Shown: in pieces, positions 54,664 through 64,000 of the stretch | Layout of the letters: every line of letters starts with the position of its first letter | How positions within the stretch are numbered: position 1 is the stretch's first letter | Source of the DNA: Gremmenia infestans | Taxonomy: Eukaryota > Ascomycota > Leotiomycetes > Helotiales > Hamatocanthoscyphaceae | Assembly: GCA_032629725.1 (NCBI GenBank) | Contig: JAFEVB010000022.1 | Location: 310,001-374,000, forward strand | Reading direction: 5' to 3' | DNA: 64,000 nt | Program-made: the position numbers and the translations under genes | The notes under the pieces: model-generated | Database searches by the model: none | What the model saw: only the letters and a program-made list of their open reading frames with translations | Told to the model about the DNA's origin: nothing

Positions 54664-56075
54664 TTAGTAAATCCCATTCCAGTCCAAATTCTGCTGGTCA
54701 TGCTTAAGATCCGTGACTAACGTTCCATCTCTAAAGCAAAAGACGTCGCTGTTCAGCTCCTCAATCCTCAACATCGTAGTGTCAACTTTTCCTCTAGGCT
54801 TGTTGGTCCAATATCGAACTCCATGGTATCGAGGATGCAACGGTACCAGATCCAGACGCTCGGGTGCGCGTTCAAAAGACCCCGCTTCATACTTCAATGC
54901 CACTATGGACACCTTGAAGTTGATATGCTTCCATATGGTGTTCCATTCTTCGTCCGCGAGTGCTGAAAACCGGATCCTGCATCTTTCTGCTTCCCTGTAA
55001 AATCTTCTGCAGCGGGTGGTAATATACTGCGCAGGAATCATCTCCAGAAAATCCTTATCAACCTCAAGAAAACATGGTTCGTAGTCAACAGCGGGGGGCG
55101 GGCTACTCAAGCCAATCACGTCGGTCTCGAGTACTTGTAATACTATGCGGAGAGAATCGAGCCGAGAGCATTGTTGTATAAGCTCTTTCATGCTATCTTC
55201 GAGTCCCACAGATTGTAAATTCCTTTCAAGAAATTGTAAATACTCTCGCGTTTCAGGTTCAGCAAACGTACTTTCGGACGTTCGAGCAAATGCTCGAGTG
55301 AAAGCGAGATGCTTTATTCTTGAGGCGTCAAATATAAATCCAAATCCATGCAGTATATCTGCGGATACTTTCCCCAAGAAAATTGTGTCTCGGGAAAGAT
55401 CAAAGTATTCGTTGCGACCATGAATCTGTATTCCAAGACCATCCACAGCTTGGCATTCCGCTTGTAATTCGAGATTTTGAAGGTAAGTTCCTAGTTGGCT
55501 GGCGGATTCATGATCGGCTAGGTGACGAACATGAGTGTAGTTCTCGAGAAACAATTTGTTTGATTCCCGGCAAGCAAGAATCAGTGGTTTTGCGACGGAA
55601 TTTTTCTCCCGGTATATATCAACGCGTATGCTATACGGGGTAGTGATGGAACTCCTTTCGCATACGTAGAAGATGGATGGAGCTGGTAGGGCCTGCTTCC
55701 AAATCTGTCGACGAAGCTCGAGCGGCAGTCTTGGAAAGGGATGGAAAGTTGGCTTTGCTTGAAACCAATTGACGAATTTGGAGGTCCCAGAGCCCTCTTC
55801 AGAGAACGAGCCATCGGGCATGACTGTCATGGCCGTCGTCGTAATTGCCCATTCACCTTCATTGATATTGTCAGTCCCATTACACGGATGGCAGGGGGAG
55901 ACTTACTGCGATTGTAGAATAAGACCTCGCCTTCAGGGGCGCAAGTATCGTAATCCTGTAAATCTGCCGGTGTGGTAGACTCTCTGAGACATTGGATTTC
56001 AGATGCTGGATCCGCTCCGTCCATCCTCATATCCACGAGTGGAGCATGGAAGATGACTTCCACGTGCTGGGACAT
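54664..56075 (-). CDS. divergent 2EXR-family protein, fifth copy
   Basis: Exons complement(54664-55856, 55907-56075) give 453 residues. The 50-nt intron (GTAAGT...GAAG) joins FYNRS to EWAITTT. An ATG at 56237 would add 54 residues. The 2EXR signature is FHPFPRLPLELRRQIWKQALP, then LILACRESNKLFLENY: the second motif is ESN rather than ESR. A sequence between residues 170 and 240 (IHGRNEYFDLSRDTIFLG) matches the conserved strand after the second motif. It is longer than the array copies and lies 14 kb away on the same strand, so it is probably an older family member. Confidence 0.85.
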
Positions 56076-56679
56076 CTTCGTAGACTTCTCGCAATGCTCT
56101 TGAGTCTCGAAAGCCGCCAGCAAGTGATCGAGGGGTTGAAGAAGGGTCCACGGGACGAAGGTACAGAGCAGCGCAAAGAGGTTTGATTTCGGTAGGTTGG
56201 TGAAGGAAATGGGATATTTCTGTGGCAAGTAATTCATACACTAGCTAACATGTCATGCCATGCTACTGAGCGACATGCTGGCTGCAGCAGTCCACCTACT
56301 CATTCACCTGAGTGCGGAACCGTTCAGGGTGTAAATCTTTTGGTACACCAATTCACACAAATCTGGTTGGCCTAAAGGGGTGGCACGTGAAAGGATGGGC
56401 AATTTAAAGCGCTGCGTAAATCAGGGTAATAGAAGGCCGAAATAGCTGAAGATATAATAGTGTCAAACAACAAATAATACCAAAGGTAGTCATTAGCACA
56501 AGTACAAACACTTGTAGGCCGAAAGAAGCAAACAGCAGGAACTTGGCTACTTATCTTGTATATACAACGCAGATATCAGGTAACAGATGATTTACACGCT
56601 CTCCGTGGGAATGAAGCCCCCACAAAATTTGAAGACGTGTATTAAGTATCCCAGTCCAAACTCCCAATGCCTTGATTCC
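56076..56679. other. intergenic region, possible 5' extension of the 2EXR gene
   Basis: 56076-56237 is open in frame with the 2EXR gene and could encode an N-terminal extension. The remainder contains nothing recognisable. Confidence 0.4.
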
Positions 56680-57469
56680 CTATACCTTCATCCACAAAGC
56701 AAGCACACCCTTGGCATATTCTACCACTTCATCCCCACCCAATTTACTCTCTCCGTAGAGACGATCCACAAATGTGATCGGGACCTCCGCAACCGTACAG
56801 CCCATCGCCTTTGCCCGAACCATCATCTCCATCTGAAATGTGTATCCCTTACTCTCCGTACTCTCGATGACTTTCTGCAGAACAGCCCTCTTATACAACC
56901 GGAAACTGCCAGTCAAATCACTGACACCAGGTCGAAGCACGGTATCCGCGAAAAGGTTTGCTCCCCTCGAAACTAGCTTCCGCTTCAAATCCCATCCGTA
57001 AACGCCCCCATCGCCAGCATATCGTGTGCCGGTCACGATATCATAGCCGCCGTTCGTCGGGAGTGTCTTCTGCTTCGCGATCATCTGCGAGATGAATTTC
57101 GGGTGGTGGGAGAAATCCGCATCCATGATTATGACATAGTTGCCGGTCACGAATTGCAGGCCGTGTACGTATGCTGTTCCCAAGCCCAGCTTTCCAGCGC
57201 GCGCTTTCAGGAGGACGTGTGGGCTGTAGGCTTTCGCGAGTTGGTTTGCGACGATTTGGGTGCCATCGGGGCTGCCGTCGTCAACGATGATGAGTTCCCA
57301 GTCGAGGTTTCTGCAGGAGTTGTCAGTATCCGGGGATTGGATAAGTAATTGGACGCGCATACTGCTCGGTGAAGGTGCGGTTGAGTAACCATGTAATGAT
57401 GGGCAGATTGCGGCGCTCGTTGTATGTAGGGAGGATGACGGAGTATTTATCTTTGGTCGTGGGAGCCAT
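56680..57469 (-). CDS. DPM1: dolichol-phosphate mannosyltransferase catalytic subunit
   Basis: This enzyme transfers mannose from GDP-mannose to dolichyl phosphate at the ER membrane, supplying N-glycosylation, O-mannosylation and GPI-anchor synthesis. Exons complement(56680-57310, 57363-57469) give 245 residues. The 52-nt intron (GTATGC...CTGCAG) joins RTFTEQ to NLDWELIIVDDGSPDGT. The N-terminal KYSVILPTYNERRNLP and the IIVDDGSPDGT and MDADFSHHP (metal-binding DAD) motifs are those of GT2-family DPM synthases. SDLTGSFRLYKR, GYTFQMEMMVRA and VPITFVDRLYGESKLG complete the signature. There is no C-terminal membrane segment, so it belongs to the short, human/S. pombe-type class that needs DPM2/DPM3 partners for anchoring. 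Confidence 0.96.
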
Positions 57470-59400
57470 AATGACGAAAAAGTGGCTAAGGAACGGAAGA
57501 AGTAGAACTCAGATTATAAGAATTAGAAATAGATCAAGGGCCAAAGGAGCGTGATGTTGAGTTTGCTGGTGATGAGGCTGAAATGTGTCCTTGAAATTCA
57601 CGACGTCGATGCTGGGCTGGATTGGGATTGATGATGCACCAGGGGCTAGCCCTGCTTAGTAAGCAAACCCCCTATTGCTGGGCCATGCCATGCTGGTGTT
57701 GCACTACCGTACCTTTGGTTGATCAAAATCTACCCAGGCCACAATCATACTTCTCATAATTCAAATGCTCTACATATATTGCGAAATACTCACACCCCGA
57801 AAAGTTGATGTTGAACTATTCGGGCTGGTCATCCGAAGATCTTTTGGAAGCTCCATCACCACCTTGGTAGCAGAATATCAAGAATATTACATCGATGCAG
57901 TACTGCATCGACGACTCTAGCCAGTCCTCTTACTCTGCCGTGGCTTTCCGTATTCTACAACCCTCATCTAGCTGATCGATCATTTGTTTCCTTCTTCCCT
58001 TTGGAATCCCTTGCTAGTTCACTTCTTCAAAATTGGTGGAGCACATTTTCTCCTGCTAAATATTTTCCCTTGAATGAAGTAACGCCGATGATGTGTTACG
58101 CATGGGAATGCACAGGCAAGTCTTGCAAGCCTGTTTCCTCTAGCTACTCACGTTCTGGTCGGTGACAAAGCGGAGTAGAATAAGAGGATCAGCTAATCCA
58201 AACAATGCCAATGGACAGATATTGCTGGAACAGAGTGATTCGCTCCGGCGGCGGCCCAAACTACAGGCTACAGTGACAATTGGCGTTCTGTCCCAGAGGT
58301 AGCTGAAAAGGGTTTGCTGATGTCTGAGATTCAGCTCAATCATTTCTCCCTTTCAGTAAAGCCCGATTCATTTTCCTTGAAATTTTCACGTCCTGCTTCA
58401 TTAAGCATCCGTAAAACCCTTGAGAGGCAAGTGAGTCCGGAATTTACATTTTGACCATGGTCCCCAAGCCTGCAAAATGGCGAGCAGCACGACAATCCCA
58501 AATTGGCCCATCGTTATCCTGGAAGTATCATGGCTAAGAGTACGCTGTGAATGAACGGGATCGCCGTGAGGGGAAGAGACCAGGATACATTATTTGAAGA
58601 TTTGTTGGCAAATTGAAATCCGGAGTAGGTAGTGCAATCGTTTGAAATAGCCTTTTGGCTGACTTCCACTAGTTTAGTGCCCAATACCTCTAAGTCAGAG
58701 AAAAGATGGCCGAGGATATTCTCAGAAAAGCTACACCATTTTAACCGTGTTGCGGTATTTCTTTCAAGAGGGTGTACATCGCAACAAGGGCTGTCCAAGC
58801 TGACACAACACTCGAAGAGAGGTCCCGCTTGCTATTGATCGGGACGTCGATATTGTCAAGCATGAGCTTGAGCTGCTTCTGCTCCCTTGCCTTCGCTTGG
58901 TCTGGGCACTGGATTTATGAACGTGCAGCTCGTGAGCTTTCCACGAGATATATCTCGATACGCGACGAGGACTTCTCAACGAAACTTGGAAGGATACGCA
59001 GGATGCCTGTAGGTGACCACCTCATCTCAAGCTGAAGTCGCCTCTACGCTATTCTACATCCGAGCAAGCATGCAAGCAAGAAGATGGACGCCAATCGCCT
59101 CTGCACCCGAAGTGACAGATGCCGATTCGCGGATTCCGTTTTGCATGTCTCCGAAACACGAGTCCCATATACCTTGTAGAGCTTCGATGGTGAGGACATC
59201 TTTGGAGGCGAAAATAGCGCCGTGTTTTCGTGCAGTTTTATAGACCAAACCTTCTTCCGCTGTTGAATCTCGGTGCTTCGAAATCATACAACCAAGCCCT
59301 CGATACCCCCCCCGGGGCCTCTAGCTTCACGAGGGTGAAATGGAAGTTGATATTCACTAGGGACACTGCATTCTCATTGTACACCAAAGCCTATATGTCA
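57470..59400. other. intergenic region with a possible gene relic
   Basis: No intact gene in 1.9 kb. Minus-strand fragments between about 58500 and 59290 look coding-like but are broken by stops (see the relic entry). Confidence 0.5.
58514..59287 (-). pseudogene. possible degraded gene of unknown family
   Basis: On the minus strand, three short frames follow one another with protein-like composition. A 77-codon frame begins at 59287 (GAIFASKDVLTIEALQGIW). Another frame near 58770-58910 includes AKAREQKQLKLMLDNIDVP and SAWTALVAMYTLLKEIPQHG. A third at 58514-58798 includes FSENILGHLFSDLEVLGTKL. They lie in different frames and are interrupted by stops, and no splice pattern joins them neatly. 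I do not recognise the family, and the fragments could be chance. Confidence 0.25.
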
Positions 59401-60507
59401 TTAGTTCTTTACAGCCCCCGCAAAATCTTTCAAGAATAACCATCTCCCCTTCTCCACCCAGCCCTTCTCCTTAAAATCATTCGCATACTTCGGGAAGAAA
59501 TCCACAACATCCAACAAAGTATCATCGTGCGCCATGACAACCAACACCTCATCCCTTGCATCCGCCTCTATGACTTTCCCAATTGTCCTTTCGGCTTCAT
59601 CTGCATTATGCGCTATAGCGCCCTCTCCTTTCTCAATAGAATAAAACGGCTTCGTGCCATCGCCATCTCTATACAAATCCTCAAACAGAGAGCCAGGACA
59701 GGGAGTGCTGCTACCGAGGCTGAGAGGGTTGGGTGAGATGGATGAGGGAAGAGGTAGGTATTGCGAAGGTCGGAATTCTCCAGCATGGTGACACGCATCA
59801 CCTCCCATGAAAATAAAGGTATTCGCTGTGACGCGAGCCAGTCCACAGACATGTCCAATAGCATGACCCGGACTATCCAGTAAATAAAACGACCCGTCGC
59901 CGAAATAATCAAAAGCGTTAAAACGTCCAATTTTCAAACCTTGGTCGAAAGAAATCTCGCGCAGTTCTCGGTTTTTATAATCGCTTTCGCGGATAGGAGA
60001 TTCTTCATTAGCTGGGTAGCCTGGCGTGAAAGCGTCTTTGAAACCGGGTCCTACAATGAGTGCGGTGTGAGGGTCAAAGGTTGATGGGTCGCCGGTATGG
60101 TCCCAATGCCAATGACTCCACACAATGCCCTCAATGTCTGTCCCCCTCACGCCGTGAGCTTCTAATTGCTCTCTCACGCCCTGCTTCACTTCTGCATCCC
60201 AACCCCCATCCCTCAGACGGTTAACAATCTTGGGAGCAAAGTTCTCCGTGTCTTTCCGGACGCCGAGATCGAAGAGCAGCTTACGGTCTGAGGGGTGCTC
60301 GATCAGGAAGGAGAATGCGGGGGCTGCTGTGAGAAGTGTGTGGCCTTTGATTGCAGGTGATACGAAACCCTCGAGGGGGATGCCGGAAATGCGGCTTGTG
60401 GTATCGATTATACGGATGTTGACTGTGGTGGTTGAAGAGGGGATTTTGAGATCTGGTGGAGGTTGAGCCATTTTGAGATGCTTCTTAGGCAGCGTCTGTG
60501 AGGACAT
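59401..60507 (-). CDS. metallo-beta-lactamase-fold hydrolase
   Basis: A single exon of 368 codons starts at ATG 60507; a second Met at residue 13 (MAQPPPDLK) may be used. The zinc-binding signature WSHWHWDHTGDPSTF (H-x-H-x-D-H) sits at about residue 134, and a later LLDSPGHAIGHVCG and FMGGDACHHAG supply the usual third His and bridging Asp. This pattern is closest to the fungal lactonase-like (N-acyl-homoserine lactonase / AttM-type) branch, rather than glyoxalase II or RNase Z. The fold is certain. The substrate is not, although hydrolysis of a lactone or ester is likely. Confidence 0.9.
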   Translation of the reverse strand: MSSQTLPKKHLKMAQPPPDLKIPSSTTTVNIRIIDTTSRISGIPLEGFVSPAIKGHTLLTAAPAFSFLIEHPSDRKLLFDLGVRKDTENFAPKIVNRLRDGGWDAEVKQGVREQLEAHGVRGTDIEGIVWSHWHWDHTGDPSTFDPHTALIVGPGFKDAFTPGYPANEESPIRESDYKNRELREISFDQGLKIGRFNAFDYFGDGSFYLLDSPGHAIGHVCGLARVTANTFIFMGGDACHHAGEFRPSQYLPLPSSISPNPLSLGSSTPCPGSLFEDLYRDGDGTKPFYSIEKGEGAIAHNADEAERTIGKVIEADARDEVLVVMAHDDTLLDVVDFFPKYANDFKEKGWVEKGRWLFLKDFAGAVKN

Positions 60508-61137
60508 AAGAAGATAGGGGTTGTATGAGAGATAATTGATGGATGTATCTAAGGAAAATAATGTGTCTCTATCCCGAGGTATCTATTGAGGATGGCAACG
60601 TCTCGAAAGAAGAGGGTCTGGTAGGTGCTCGAGCTGACGTCAGACCATGATTTGAAATACTACAGTAGGTGAAGTTTTGAAAGAACAAAGAAGGTCAAAA
60701 TGCAAACTGAATCTGGAGGCTTATAAAGCAACTCTCGCCGTTTTCTTCTTCTTGAAAATTTGGTAATACAGTCCGCGGGGTGAATTAAGGCTGGTAACAA
60801 TGCCTCAGCCTCGCGGAATCATAGAAGCGGGGTCGGAATGATAAACGCACGCTTAGGATAAATATGCTCGTTCTTTTCTGTCTGAGATTGGACCAATTGG
60901 GTTTAAATAGCGCTGTTTGATTATTTACAGACGTGCTTATATCAAAGTTATATAGGCGAGTCCCGTTAGTCCCCTCCTTCCCATTCCATCTACTTGAAGT
61001 TTCTTACCGGCCGTGAAAATGTGACTCTTTGGATCACACCCCACACAAGAACTGTACCTTGAGTGCCCCTGTCAATACCTCCCTCTCCCTCAAGGTGTAT
61101 CTCTTTATCTGTACTCTACTCTTCTATTATCTTCAAG
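60508..61137. other. divergent promoter region of MBL hydrolase and XPT1
   Basis: No gene. The last 80 bases are CT-rich, typical of a fungal transcription start region ahead of XPT1. Confidence 0.5.
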
Positions 61138-61903
61138 ATGGTCGTCAAAGAGTATGTGACCTATAACCAGGTTCGTCCATAACCCTTCCCCCCCTTCCGA
61201 GTCCCTCAAATAACTGACAGCCGCGCGACCAGGTCCACAAATTATGTCAAGAAGCTGCCCCTCGAATTCTCGAGGACTTCAAGCCCCAGCTCATAATCGC
61301 AATCGGCGGTGGCGGCTACGTCCCTGCTCGTATTCTGCGATCATTTCTCAAGCAGCCTGGCGCGCCCAACATCCCCATCCAAGCCATCGGTCTCTCGCTG
61401 TACGAAGAACTACCCTCCAAACATCCCTCGGGATCCAACACACCCGGTGCTGTAGAATTGCCCGGCACGAAGGTTACTCGAACGCAATGGTTGGACTTGA
61501 CAAGTTTGGGAGAGATGGAGAACTTGGTTGGGAAGAGGATTTTGATTGTTGATGAGGTTGATGATACCAGGACAACATTGGAATATGCTGTGAAGGAATT
61601 GGAAAAGGATGTTGAGGCTGCCAGACAAAAGTTGGGTGGGAAGGCAGAGAAGACTGTTTTCTCGATATTTGTGCTTCATGTAAGTGATTCGCGGGAGAGA
61701 ATGGCCCTTGGAATGGACCTTACTGACTATCTTCTTTACAGAATAAGAACAAAGAGAAGAAGGGTCTCTTGCCAGATGATATGCTCAACGAGAACCGATA
61801 CTTGGCAGCCAGAACTGTTGGCGATGTTTGGATATGTTATCCTTGGGAGGCTACAGACATTGAGGAGCATGATGAGTTTGCTAGGAAGCAAGAATCGAAG
61901 TAG
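61138..61903 (+). CDS. XPT1: xanthine phosphoribosyltransferase
   Basis: This enzyme salvages xanthine (and possibly hypoxanthine or guanine) to the nucleotide using PRPP. Exons 61138-61170, 61233-61679 and 61742-61903 give 213 residues, about the length of yeast Xpt1. Introns are 62 nt each, and the joins read YNQVHKLCQ and FVLHNKNKEKK. Motifs: IIAIGGGGYVPARILRSFLK near the N-terminus, PIQAIGLSLYEEL, and the PRPP-binding loop ILIVDEVDDTRTTL (the DE-DD-TR-T pattern of type I PRTases). It ends in WICYPWEATDIEEHD, characteristic of this family. The first exon encodes only 11 residues. The intron 1 donor is GTTCGT, a less common form. Confidence 0.94.
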
Positions 61904-62363
61904 AGAGACTATATCATACCGGCAGTGTCTGGGCTTATGAACACGTTGGATCTGAAGCAGAATCCTTTGACCTCAACTCTATGCAAAGTGCAAAGTGCAT
62001 TCATACTACCTGTCCTGTCATACAGCCATCGCGATAAGAATAATCTTATCTTAGTGTAGCGTGCACCATCAAAGGGTGGGGGTGGGGTATTTTGAGACCG
62101 GGGATGTAGGTCAGACGGACCGACCTGGATACTCTTTTGAGACCATCGAGGGGTTCAAGATCCTTGCAGATTCAGAAATAACGACATATTTGCCCCATAT
62201 TTGCATTTGACACTTACTAGGGCCATCTTTTTGTGCTAACGTCAATTGATATCTATCTTCGATTTCTAAGCACTTTCTGCACTCATATAACCTCCCAATC
62301 CTTTCAATCGATGATCCAAATATTATTACCAAGCAATCAGCCATAACCATAACATCCACAATC
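61904..62363. other. intergenic region
   Basis: Nothing coding was seen between XPT1 and the dehydrogenase gene. A minus-strand frame at 62111-62476 overlaps the next gene's first exon and is a shadow. Confidence 0.5.
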
Positions 62364-63569
62364 ATGGGAGAAGCACCACCCCAAGCAAAGGAGCACATCC
62401 TCTGCATGTCGCCATTCAAGGAAGACAAGAGCATCACGGATAGCATTAAGAAGAAGCATCCCAATGTTAGCATCACATATCGAGAGTCATACTACGAGAA
62501 AGGGAAACCGCTAGATACACATATTCCAGACGGTACTACCTCCCCCGCAGTTCCAATATCTAAGTCCTCGACTCCCTAACAACTTTGCAGAATTATTAAA
62601 AGATGCTACCATTCTCGTCACCCTATTCAAGCTCCCCACACCGAAACAGGCCAAGAATCTCAAGTTCATACATCTCTTCAGTGCCGGCGCTGATCGACTC
62701 CCGGAAACGCCGATATGGAAAGAGACCGATGTCCCATTCACGAATTCGTCGGGCGTCCACGGGCCTCAAATTTCTGAATGGGTGATCTTGCAGATTCTAA
62801 GTGCTTCGCATAAAGAGAAAATGATGGTGGAATGGCAGAAGAAACATATATGGGGAAACCAGAGCGAGCTGGGCAGTGTGCGGGATGGCGTAGGACAACG
62901 CCTCGGCGTCCTAGGATACGGAGCCATTGGACGACAAAGTACACTCTCCCTTTCCTCTCCTCTCACTTCGCACATAACTAACATATCCCAGCTGGACGGA
63001 TAGCCAAAGCCCTCGGCCTCGACGTAATCGCCTACACAGCCAGCCCCCGCAATACACCCGAGAGCAAAAAAGACCGCGGATATATCGTCCCCGGCACTGG
63101 TGATCCAGACGGTGTTATACCCAGCAAATGGTACAGTGGACTCGACAAAGCATCCCTGCACAACTTCCTCTCGCAAGACATCGACATCCTCCTCGTCTCC
63201 GTCCCACTAACGCCGCAAACACGGCATTTCCTCGCCGCCGCCGAATTCGCTATCCTCGGCAAGAAGAACGCCTTCATCGTCAACATCGCTCGCGGCGCGA
63301 TTATACAGCAGGATGATTTGATTACTGCTGTCAAGAAGAGTAACCAAGAGGGGGGGCTGAGGGGCGCCGCGTTGGATGTTACGGATCCGGAACCGCTGCC
63401 GGCTGATAGCGAGTTGTGGGATTTGGAGAATGTGGCTATCACGCCGCATGTCAGTGGATTGGGGACGCTGTATGCGCAGAGGAGTTTTGAGATCTTGGAG
63501 AGGAATTTGACGAGGTTGGAAGATGGGGATAAGCTTATTAATGTGGTGGATAGGAAGAAGGGGTATTAA
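62364..63569 (+). CDS. D-isomer-specific 2-hydroxyacid dehydrogenase
   Basis: Exons 62364-62532, 62591-62938 and 62992-63569 give 364 residues. Introns are 58 and 53 nt, the second with a CTAAC branch point; joins read HIPDELLKDA and AIGRQTGRIAKALG. The NAD-binding motif LGVLGYGAIGRQTG (G-x-G-x2-G) sits mid-protein. The catalytic Arg is in IVNIARGAI, the Glu in ALDVTDPEPLP, and the His in ITPHVSG, all present. The enzyme reversibly oxidises a D-2-hydroxy acid to the 2-oxo acid (glyoxylate/hydroxypyruvate reductase or related). An insert around residues 210-230 (the GYIVPGTGDPDGV loop) is longer than in many family members. Substrate uncertain. Confidence 0.93.
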
Positions 63570-64000
63570 CTCCTTCAGTGTTTGACAGCCTTCTTCCCCT
63601 CAAAAGGACTGCCAATTATGAACTCTTAGGCTCTCTTATGCTTCCCTATGCTGGACAAATAGCGGCACTTAACTCGCTCTCATCGTTGATCGACTTTCAA
63701 TGTCCTCCTGGTATATTTAAATTTTTTGCCGCTTTTTTCAGTCCAGTGGGATCCGGAGGCTTCGTCTTTTTGTCAAGACGACCGCAAAATACTGCGGGAG
63801 TTAAATGTGGCATTGGGTTGGAAGATATATTTCGGAATGGATGGTTTTCGTCTCCTAGATTAAAACTCATGACGAATGACTACAGATTAAAATGCTTACG
63901 ACGTATTTCCTTAGATTACTCAAAGGGGCGTACTGCATCTAACCTTATATCTAGCTATTAGCAAGTGTGTACTTATAGCTAACGTCATTAACTTGATAGT
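63570..64000. other. 3' flank of the dehydrogenase gene
   Basis: No supported gene. A frame to 63961 lacks an ATG start and any conserved motif. Confidence 0.5.

Noticed and set aside
63578..63961. 127-codon frame downstream of the dehydrogenase
   Set aside because: It lacks an ATG start, has no domain, and lies where a 3' flank is expected.

Overview
This window looks like nuclear DNA of a filamentous ascomycete (Pezizomycotina). The signs are short GT-AG introns (about 50-130 nt) with CTAAC/CTAAT-like branch points, 1-4 kb intergenic stretches, and a protein repertoire typical of moulds: HET, 2EXR, F-box and DUF1765-like proteins beside universal eukaryotic housekeeping enzymes. Protein style suggests Leotiomycetes, but this cannot be proved from the sequence alone. 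I see no tRNA, rRNA, CRISPR or intact transposon. Twenty-four gene models are supported; twelve needed exon joining, and I give the junctions.

Layout. 1-3.4 kb is gene-poor, TA-rich and holds a decayed tandem duplication. 3.5-6.4 kb encodes a large Cys/His zinc-binding protein. 6.4-10.7 kb is gene-poor. 10.7-17.5 kb holds a cysteine-free secreted protein (-), a six-exon tRNA-dihydrouridine synthase of the Dus4 type (+), a convergent aldo-keto reductase (-) and a CECR5-type HAD phosphatase (+). 18.6-20.3 kb has a Cys-rich protein whose last exon is broken at a G9 tract. 20.9-24.3 kb has a HET-domain protein fused behind a multi-pass membrane region (-). 24.8-26.6 kb encodes a cyclin T/K-like transcription cyclin with an in-frame, stop-free intron (+). 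27.4-31 kb has a secreted helical protein and an F-box/LRR-like protein, both (-).

33.7-40.8 kb is a same-strand array of four diverged 2EXR paralogues, followed by a three-exon F-box protein (41.6-43.5 kb). A fifth, more distant 2EXR gene lies at 54.7-56.1 kb. 45.6-49.3 kb encodes a large DUF1765/UPF0592-like protein. 50.3-54.0 kb holds a tail-anchored-looking coiled protein, a small multi-pass membrane protein and a frame-disrupted RING-type protein. 56.7-63.6 kb returns to metabolism: dolichol-phosphate mannosyltransferase (DPM1), a metallo-beta-lactamase-fold hydrolase, xanthine phosphoribosyltransferase (XPT1) and a D-2-hydroxyacid dehydrogenase.

How they work together. There is no biosynthetic cluster or operon-like unit. 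Housekeeping genes flank an accessory core (about 20-56 kb) rich in fast-evolving families: HET, 2EXR and F-box proteins, orphan membrane proteins and broken reading frames. The most interesting elements are the membrane-fused HET protein and the 2EXR array with its altered signature motifs. A role in allorecognition or defence is inference only.
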